10,718 bases of DNA, from NCBI GenBank assembly GCA_036518955.1, contig DATDMG010000039.1, positions 1 to 10,718 of the forward strand, written 5' to 3'. Positions 7,163 to 10,718 of the stretch are shown one piece after another. Within the stretch, counting starts at the first letter, position 1. Every line of letters begins with the position of its first letter. The translations under genes were made by a program, and so were the position numbers. The DNA is from DATDMG01 sp036518955. Its GTDB lineage: Bacteria > Actinomycetota > Actinomycetes > Actinomycetales > Kineosporiaceae. The notes under the pieces were generated by a model that saw nothing but the letters and a program-made list of their open reading frames with translations, did no database searches and had not been told where the DNA came from.

Positions 7163-7465
7163 GCAATTCGCGCGGTGATCCGGTCCGCATGTTCTGGCCC
7201 TCCGACATCGCCACGATCCGGTCAGCGTTCATGACGGTCGACAGCCGGTGAGCCACCACGATCTGGGTCATGGACAGTTCCCTGGCGCTCCTGGAGACCA
7301 CCGCCTGGCTCTCGTTGTCCAGCGCACTGGTGGCCTCGTCGAGGAACAGAATCCTCGGCTGGCGGATCAAGAGCCGGGCAATCATCAGCCCCTGCCGCTG
7401 CTCGCGCCGTCGAACCGGATGGTTCCCGAGACCGGCCGGCCGAAACCGATCATCAAGCGGAGCAC
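7086..7465 (-). pseudogene. Remnant of an ABC exporter ATPase domain with internal deletion
   Basis: The minus strand keeps two separate parts of an ABC ATPase in two different frames. The first, from 7465, reads VLRLMIGFGRPVSGTIRFDG, which normally follows directly after Walker A. The second, from about 7409, reads REQRQGLMIARLL and then Walker B/D-loop ILFLDEATSALDNESQ, and later the H-loop VVAHRLST and ADRIVAMSEGQ. About 80 residues normally between them (including the Q-loop and most of the LSGGQ signature) are missing, and no intact Walker A or membrane domain is left. The 'LMIARLL...DEATSALDN' wording resembles bacteriocin/NHLP-type peptide exporters more than drug exporters. The end GSPRELLTDQDGPF is typical of ABC C-termini; the residues after it are random-looking. 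It is certainly non-functional as an ATPase. Confidence 0.8.
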
Positions 7466-7488
7466 ACCGCGTTCACCTCCCGCCGGCG

Positions 7489-7649
7489 CGGGAGCAGGTG
7501 TACGGCCGGCTGATCGTGCGCCGGGGCAAACGGCTCAACCCCACCGCGGCGGCCACCACCGCGGGCACGCCCTCATCGAGCAGGTCATCTGCGAGGCCGC
7601 CGGGTCGACGTTGGCGCACCTGCCGCCGGGGTCGCTCCAAGCGAACTAA
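7489..7649 (+). pseudogene. Unidentified frameshifted C-terminal coding fragment
   Basis: The plus strand reads REQVYGRLIVRRGKRLNPTAAATT from 7489. Then, one frame over, it reads GHALIEQVICEAAGSTLAHL and PPGSLQAN from 7563 to a TAA stop at 7647-7649. Both pieces are coding-like, and together they look like the end of one protein broken by a frameshift near 7560. There is no start. I cannot name the family; a transposase or phage protein would fit the setting. Confidence 0.35.
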
Positions 7650-7852
7650 AGATCCAGAAACGCCGGGCGTGGATCACGAAATCCCCTTCGGTGGATCCGG
7701 GATCAGATCCGGTGAGCCGGTGGCGTGGGGCAAGGTCGTGGCGGTCGGCCCGGCGGTGGTGCGGCGGGACGGGCGGGTGCGGGCGGCACCACCGCCCCGC
7801 CGTCCGGACCCGTGGAACCAGCGCTCTCCAGCGACCCCGGGAGCACCCCGCC
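7650..7852. other. Unassigned sequence between transposase and coding fragments
   Basis: This short stretch holds no gene I can support. The plus strand contains SGEPVAWGKVVAVGPAVVRR, which is coding-like but has neither start nor recognisable family. It is probably another scrap within this decayed region. Confidence 0.35.
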
Positions 7853-8054
7853 CTACGGCTCCAACCCGACGATCAGGTCGTAGGCGGCCAGCGCGACCGC
7901 GTGGACCCGCTGGGCCACGCCGGCCTCCGCCCACACCTTCAGCCGACGGCGGATGGTGCGGTCCGAGCAGGCGGTGGGTAGCGATCCGTTCGGAGCCCGA
8001 GCCGTGGACCAAGGCGTCGATCAGATGCTCGAACACCACCCGGGACGGGATCCT
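7853..8054 (-). pseudogene. IS5-type transposase, N-terminal remnant with frameshift
   Basis: From 8054 the minus strand reads RIPSRVVFEHLIDALVHGSG then SERIAT. One base later in frame it continues as CSDRTIRRRLKVWAEAGVAQ and RVHAVALAAYDLIVGLEP before TAG at 7853-7855. This is the typical helix-turn-helix N-terminal section of actinobacterial IS5-family transposases (pattern 'VFEHLI..LVHG.G.ERIA...CSDRTIRRR'). A single extra C around 7970-7975 explains the frameshift. The catalytic DDE part that should follow is absent, so the element is a dead fragment. Its upstream end abuts the ISAzo13 fragment, suggesting a deletion joining two insertion sequences. Confidence 0.75.
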
Positions 8055-8133
8055 GCACCGACACGACTACCACGGCGAGTGGAACGACAGCCTCAACCCA
8101 CCACCCACGCCCGACACGGCCGACATGAACTGA
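8041..8133 (+). pseudogene. ISAzo13-type transposase, C-terminal fragment
   Basis: The plus strand reads ILHRHDYHGEWNDSLNPPP before a TGA at 8131-8133. The 'L-x-R-H-x-x-H-G-E-W-N-x-x-L-x-P' ending is characteristic of the C-terminus of ISAzo13-family transposases. Only about 28 codons survive. The first bases overlap the IS5 remnant on the other strand, so the breakpoint lies at about 8041-8055. No terminal inverted repeat was identified. Confidence 0.6.
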
Positions 8134-8150
8134 GCTATTTCTCCGAGGCC

Positions 8151-8258
8151 CTAAAAGTAGGTCATCCCCGACCAACCACCGAACGCACCGCAGATGTCGC
8201 CCAGCGCCTCCCAGTCGAGCTCGAGAACCTGATCGTCCGTCTTCTTCGCCTCGCCCAT
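8151..8258 (-). CDS. 35-residue peptide, candidate secreted or modified peptide precursor
   Basis: A complete small gene of 35 codons is present on the minus strand: ATG at 8256-8258, TAG at 8151-8153. GAGGAAGG lies 10 bases upstream of the ATG, and third codon positions are mostly G or C, as in the real genes here. The N-terminal half (MGEAKKTDDQVLELDWEALG) is charged and mostly acidic, while the C-terminal half (DICGAFGGWSGMTYF) is uncharged after its Asp and rich in Gly and aromatics with a single Cys. This leader-plus-core look is typical of ribosomally made, post-translationally modified peptides or signalling peptides. No modification enzyme lies in the window; the broken ABC exporter about 700 bp downstream may be a relic of its export system. 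A possible -10 box (TAACCT, 8296-8301) is weak. It is not recognised as any known family, and a non-coding explanation remains possible. Confidence 0.5.
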   Translation of the reverse strand: MGEAKKTDDQVLELDWEALGDICGAFGGWSGMTYF

Positions 8259-8268
8259 GATTCCCGTC

Positions 8269-8276
8269 CCTTCCTC
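8269..8276 (-). promoter_or_regulatory. Ribosome binding site of the 35-codon gene
   Basis: GAGGAAGG on the minus strand is 10 bases before the ATG. The spacing is at the long end of the useful range, but the purine run is the best in the surrounding 200 bp and is a main argument that this small frame is translated. Confidence 0.5.
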
Positions 8277-8462
8277 GTGAACCTCCGACCAGGAAAGGTT
8301 AGGTCCAGGACGAGGGCTCACGCATTGGGCTCGGAGCTCAATATCTCCGCGGTCTGTGGCTCCGTCCGTGGCTCCGGCGCCCCACCTGTCCGGTCATCTC
8401 CTGCCGCGACCAGACCCCCGACCTCGCCACGAGGACGCCGGCCGCGGGCGCCCGCAACCGGG

Positions 8463-8573
8463 TCCTGGGCCCAATGTCCTTGCGTTAGGGCGCCCGACAG
8501 GGCTGTGACCTGCAGCGATGTCACGACACGGTGCTGTGACACGCCGACTAACGCAAGGACATTGGTCCTGGGC
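8463..8573. mobile_element. 95-bp MITE-like element with 8-bp target duplication
   Basis: A 95-bp element at 8471-8565 starts with CCAATGTCCTTGCGTTAG (8471-8488) and ends with the perfect reverse complement CTAACGCAAGGACATTGG (8548-8565). It is flanked on both sides by the same 8 bp, TCCTGGGC (8463-8470 and 8566-8573), as expected for a target duplication. The 59-bp interior has no gene; it contains a smaller GTCAC/GTGAC repeat (8520-8540). Removing the element and one copy of the 8 bp restores a continuous run of the local CCTGGGCCGA tandem repeat, which supports a real insertion. Short, gene-less, with long perfect ends, it fits a miniature inverted-repeat transposable element moved by a transposase encoded elsewhere. 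An alternative is a large regulatory hairpin. Confidence 0.7.
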
Positions 8574-8593
8574 CGACCTGGGCCGACCTGGGC
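8567..8593. repeat. 10-bp tandem repeat CCTGGGCCGA
   Basis: Two full copies of CCTGGGCCGA and a partial third (CCTGGGC) run head to tail. The MITE-like element is inserted in the first unit. Copy number may vary by slippage. Confidence 0.7.
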
Positions 8594-8947
8594 TTTTGTG
8601 GGGCCGAAGTCGCCGACGTCCGGAGCAGGGGGTCGTGGCGCGGTCGCGATGGCGAGGGCAGCCAGCCGGCGCGAAGAGGAGAGGGCTACCTGATCGCGTA
8701 CGTCCGATCACGCACGGGCACGGTGCCCTGAGCGTCCTTTGGTTTCCCGGCACAAGTTTTGAGTTAAAAACCTTGATGCAAGGCCGGTTCGGCGGTGACG
8801 AACCCGGTATCCGCCTAGAAGAGTCGATCTCCGAACAGCTCGTCCGGACCGGGCAATCGGCCGGCCCGAGGCCGCCTGACAGCCAGTCTTCGCAGGTCAG
8901 CGGGCAGACCCGCAGCTGGGGCACACCTGCGAGAAAGCGCTCTCTAT
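8594..8947. other. Non-coding region upstream of the regulator
   Basis: I find no supportable gene here. An open frame on the minus strand covers much of it but is rich in Arg, Pro, Ser and Cys, with no start signal. The part from about 8740 to 8790 is AT-richer than its surroundings (TTTTGAGTTAAAAA), which is compatible with a promoter or spacer, but no matched boxes were found. Confidence 0.45.
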
Positions 8948-8969
8948 TCTCCATCGAGTTACTTGGAGA
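8948..8969. promoter_or_regulatory. Inverted repeat just upstream of the regulator promoter
   Basis: TCTCCA (8948-8953) and TGGAGA (8964-8969) form a 6-bp inverted repeat with a 10-base centre, about 30 bp ahead of the -35 box. An activator-type binding site would lie in this place. Support is positional only. Confidence 0.3.
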
Positions 8970-8998
8970 TTACGTGGCGATTGCCGCTCGATGCGCGC

Positions 8999-9027
8999 TT
9001 GACAGGTTTGTCGGGGCCTCCTAGATT
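8999..9027 (+). promoter_or_regulatory. Near-consensus primary-sigma promoter for the PucR-type gene
   Basis: TTGACA (8999-9004) is a perfect -35 box and TAGATT (9022-9027) a good -10 box, with exactly 17 bp between them. Transcription would start near 9034, leaving a leader of about 175 bases before the 27-codon frame and 255 before the regulator. It is the best promoter in the window. Confidence 0.75.
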
Positions 9028-9038
9028 CCGCAAAAGCG

Positions 9039-9068
9039 CCGTGAGCCCCATTGAAGGGGTTGTCACGG
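9039..9068 (+). promoter_or_regulatory. Leader RNA hairpin
   Basis: CCGTGA (9039-9044) pairs with TCACGG (9063-9068), and inside it CCCC (9046-9049) pairs with GGGG (9056-9059) around an ATTGAA loop, with small bulges between. It would form at the very 5' end of the transcript and could stabilise it or regulate it. There is no following T run, so it is not an ordinary terminator. Confidence 0.4.
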
Positions 9069-9098
9069 AGTAGAGGATGACCGCTCCGGCCTAGGAGA

Positions 9099-9122
9099 TA
9101 CCCGTCACCGGTGATTACGGTA
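9099..9122. promoter_or_regulatory. 24-bp imperfect palindrome, possible operator
   Basis: The sequence TACCCGTCACCGGTGATTACGGTA is built around the perfect 10-bp palindrome TCACCGGTGA (9105-9114), with TACC/GGTA outer ends. It lies 65-88 bp downstream of the predicted transcription start. It could bind a dimeric regulator, possibly the PucR-type protein itself, or form a leader hairpin. Confidence 0.4.
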
Positions 9123-9208
9123 GTCGGGGATGCTCGAGGCGAGCGCGCGGAGGTCATTTCGCTGCGGTAAACCATGGGCGGAGCGTCGATATACCTGGAG
9201 GCTGTGTC

Positions 9209-9292
9209 GTGAAGGACGGCGAGTGCACCTTTCCCATACCCATCAGCGCCCCCTGGGGGGAAACGCCAAGGTCGATGGGTGAACGGCGATGA
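9209..9292 (+). CDS. 27-residue leader ORF coupled to the regulator
   Basis: A GTG start at 9209 has GGAGG (9197-9201) seven bases upstream, the best ribosome binding site of the region. The 27-codon frame begins MKDGECTFPIPISAPWG and ends at TGA 9290-9292, overlapping the regulator's ATG (9289-9291) as ATGA. The regulator has no comparable ribosome binding site of its own, so its translation may depend on ribosomes finishing this frame. A still shorter frame, MGGASIYLEAVS (9174-9212), overlaps the GTG in the same way. The peptide has no run of identical regulatory codons (such as His or Trp repeats), so classical attenuation is not indicated. Alternatively, the coding region is real but the annotated start of the regulator lies elsewhere. 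No known family is recognised. Confidence 0.5.
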   Translation: MKDGECTFPIPISAPWGETPRSMGERR

Positions 9293-10707
9293 CCGCGGCT
9301 GCGCATGAGGTCGTCGACCATTCGGCCGCGCCAGGATGGGACCTGAGCAGGGTCCGCTACCTGAACCATCAGGGTGGTGCCGACGAGTCGGAGTCGACCC
9401 ACCCGGCACGGATCCTTCGTGCACTCGAACCCGACTCCAGCTCCGGGGAGAGTTGGCCCGGCTGCTCCCGCGACGGGATGTGGATTTCACGCATCGCACA
9501 CAATGCTGCCGAGTCGGCGCTCGAGAGCTCGCGCCCGGGGCGAGGATCAGCTGACCAGCTCGAGGTCGCCAAGGGAATCGTCGAAGAAGGCATCAGGGCC
9601 GCTCTGCTATCGGTGAATCGGGATCAGGCCGGCTCGCTGGTCACGATGGAGAACGTGCGTGAACGCATCGCGAACGCGGTGCGTAAGAAGATCCGGCTGC
9701 CTGAGTTGCTCCGAGCCCTCTGGACCGCCTACACGGCCGTGGCTGAGCTGGTCCTGAAAGACCTGGATGAAGGCAGCGAGACCACGGGCGCCGCTCGGCT
9801 CGGCCATGAACGGATGCAGGCGCTCACCACTCGGATGAGAGAGGTGCTCGACTGGGTTGCGAATGCCTTCGCCGAGGAACAGGGTCGCTGCGAGACGCTC
9901 AAGGGCTCGCAGCACTGCACGATCCTGCGGGTGCTCGAGGGGGGCCATGAGGTCGACCAAGCCGATGTGCGGCGAACTCTCGGAGTGGACCTCGGTGACC
10001 ACCTGATGTCCCTGGTGGTTTGGGCGTCTCCCGAGGCCCTCGTGTCGCGGGAGAAACTCCTTCACTTTGCCCAGAAGGTCGCCCGACGTCTGGGGGGAAG
10101 CGCACCCTTGACGGTGCCCGCCTCTCCCCAGGAGGTGTGGAGCTGGGTCGGATGGAAGGAACTCCAGGAGGCGCATCAGCTGCGCGACCTCGGGGAGCGG
10201 CTCGTTCCTCCGCCTGGCGTCTACGTCAGTACCGGGCCGGTCCAGAGCGGTCTGACCGGTTTCCGGCGCAGTCACCAGCTCGCCAAGGCCGGCCAGCGGC
10301 TGCTCGAGGCGGGTCTCGTACCTGCTCGGTCCCGCTCCTGGCTTTGCGAGCATTCCGATGTCGCGGTGCTGTCGATGTTCATCGAGAACGTCGACCATGC
10401 GCGTTGGTTCACGGACGCAACGCTCGGAGCGCTGAACGCCGCGGATCCGTGGTGCACGATCCTGCGAGAGACCCTGCGGGTGTACCTCGCGCTCGACCGC
10501 CATCGGGAGGACGCGGCCAAGGCGTTGTACATCTCCAGGAACACCGTCGGATATCGCGTCTCCAAAGCGATCCAACTCATCGGTCGCCCGTTGGCAGAGA
10601 ACGTCATCAACATCCGACTCGCGTTGGACGTGTCCAGGATGCTCCATGCCGGGCTCGTCGGCCCTTGGAGCAGCGTGTCATCGTCGTCCGGCTCCGACAC
10701 CGCGTAA
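9289..10707 (+). CDS. PucR/CdaR-family transcriptional regulator
   Basis: This 472-residue protein is probably a DNA-binding regulator. Its C-terminal region (about 385-455) is a PucR-type helix-turn-helix: LRETLRVYLALDRHREDAAK followed by LYISRNTVGYRVSKAIQL is the typical 'tLraYL...n...aA..L.iHrnTv.YRl..i..l.G' pattern. Before it, around residues 225-350, LGVDLGDHLMSLVVW starts the GGDEF-like middle domain usual for the family. The N-terminal 200 residues are helical without a clear PucR or sugar-diacid domain. The length and order fit actinobacterial PucR regulators, whose ligands are mostly unknown. It is preceded by a strong promoter, leader structures and a coupled 27-codon frame; ATG 9289 overlaps that frame's stop. 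The gene ends at TAA 10705-10707, 11 bp before the window edge, so downstream targets are not visible. Autoregulation through the upstream palindrome is possible. Confidence 0.82.
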   Translation: MTAAAHEVVDHSAAPGWDLSRVRYLNHQGGADESESTHPARILRALEPDSSSGESWPGCSRDGMWISRIAHNAAESALESSRPGRGSADQLEVAKGIVEEGIRAALLSVNRDQAGSLVTMENVRERIANAVRKKIRLPELLRALWTAYTAVAELVLKDLDEGSETTGAARLGHERMQALTTRMREVLDWVANAFAEEQGRCETLKGSQHCTILRVLEGGHEVDQADVRRTLGVDLGDHLMSLVVWASPEALVSREKLLHFAQKVARRLGGSAPLTVPASPQEVWSWVGWKELQEAHQLRDLGERLVPPPGVYVSTGPVQSGLTGFRRSHQLAKAGQRLLEAGLVPARSRSWLCEHSDVAVLSMFIENVDHARWFTDATLGALNAADPWCTILRETLRVYLALDRHREDAAKALYISRNTVGYRVSKAIQLIGRPLAENVINIRLALDVSRMLHAGLVGPWSSVSSSSGSDTA

Positions 10708-10718
10708 GAGCCCGGCGG

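Noticed and set aside
7270..8133. Plus-strand 287-codon open frame spanning the decayed region
   Set aside because: Its middle is arginine/proline noise opposite the ABC and IS5 remnants. Only the last 30 or so codons (ISAzo13 end) and a short piece near 7489 look like real former coding sequence.
8151..8258. Lasso-peptide precursor
   Set aside because: The C-terminal part has no Asp/Glu at the ring-forming distance after a suitable Gly or Cys, and there is no conserved Thr before the core.
8318..8542. Minus-strand 74-codon frame upstream of the 35-codon gene
   Set aside because: It begins inside the MITE-like element, lacks a ribosome binding site, and its composition is unconvincing.
8471..8593. 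CRISPR-like repeat array
   Set aside because: There are only two inverted 18-mers and a short 10-bp tandem repeat, with no regularly spaced direct repeats and spacers.
8394..8954. Minus-strand open frame of 186 codons across the MITE region
   Set aside because: It runs through the inverted-repeat element, is rich in Arg, Pro, Ser and Cys, and has no family resemblance or start signal.
10708..10718. Terminator after the regulator gene
   Set aside because: Only 11 bases remain before the window ends, too few to judge a hairpin.

Overview
The window is very GC-rich with strong G/C preference at third codon positions and frequent GTG starts, and it carries secreted trypsin-like proteases, a CHAT-domain protein and a PucR-type regulator. 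This fits a high-GC Gram-positive actinobacterium, perhaps Pseudonocardiales- or Streptomyces-like. The genus cannot be settled from the sequence alone.

Left half (about 441-6816): five genes all read on the minus strand. In transcription order they are a membrane-anchored CHAT (caspase-like) protease (6816-4657), an alpha/beta hydrolase (4633-3242, 23 bp downstream and therefore probably co-transcribed), a secreted S1 serine protease (2927-2043), a small secreted four-cysteine protein (1959-1552) and a second secreted S1 serine protease (1226-441). The CHAT/hydrolase pair looks like one functional unit: a cytoplasmic caspase-like protease tethered to the membrane plus a serine hydrolase. CHAT and alpha/beta hydrolase genes are repeatedly neighbours in actinobacterial conflict or signalling loci. 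The three secreted products may be a separate extracellular module that happens to lie on the same strand.

Middle (about 6970-8260): a graveyard of broken genes. It holds the ATPase end of an ABC exporter with an internal deletion, a frameshifted N-terminal part of an IS5-type transposase, the last 30 or so codons of an ISAzo13-type transposase, and two unidentified plus-strand coding fragments. Next to them is an intact-looking 35-codon gene (8258-8151, minus) with a ribosome binding site. Its acidic N-terminal half and Gly/aromatic-rich, single-Cys C-terminal half make it a candidate peptide precursor. At 8471-8565 lies a 95-bp element with perfect 18-bp terminal inverted repeats and an 8-bp direct repeat on each side, i.e. 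a MITE-like insertion.

Right (about 8940-10707): a plus-strand PucR/CdaR-type transcriptional regulator. Its leader contains a near-consensus promoter (TTGACA, 17 bp, TAGATT), a hairpin, a 24-bp imperfect palindrome, and a 27-codon leader ORF with a strong Shine-Dalgarno sequence. The stop of that ORF overlaps the regulator's start in ATGA, suggesting translational coupling.

The most notable points are the CHAT/hydrolase operon, the MITE with its target duplication, the 35-residue peptide gene beside the remains of an exporter, and the coupled leader ORF of the regulator. No tRNA, rRNA or CRISPR array was seen.
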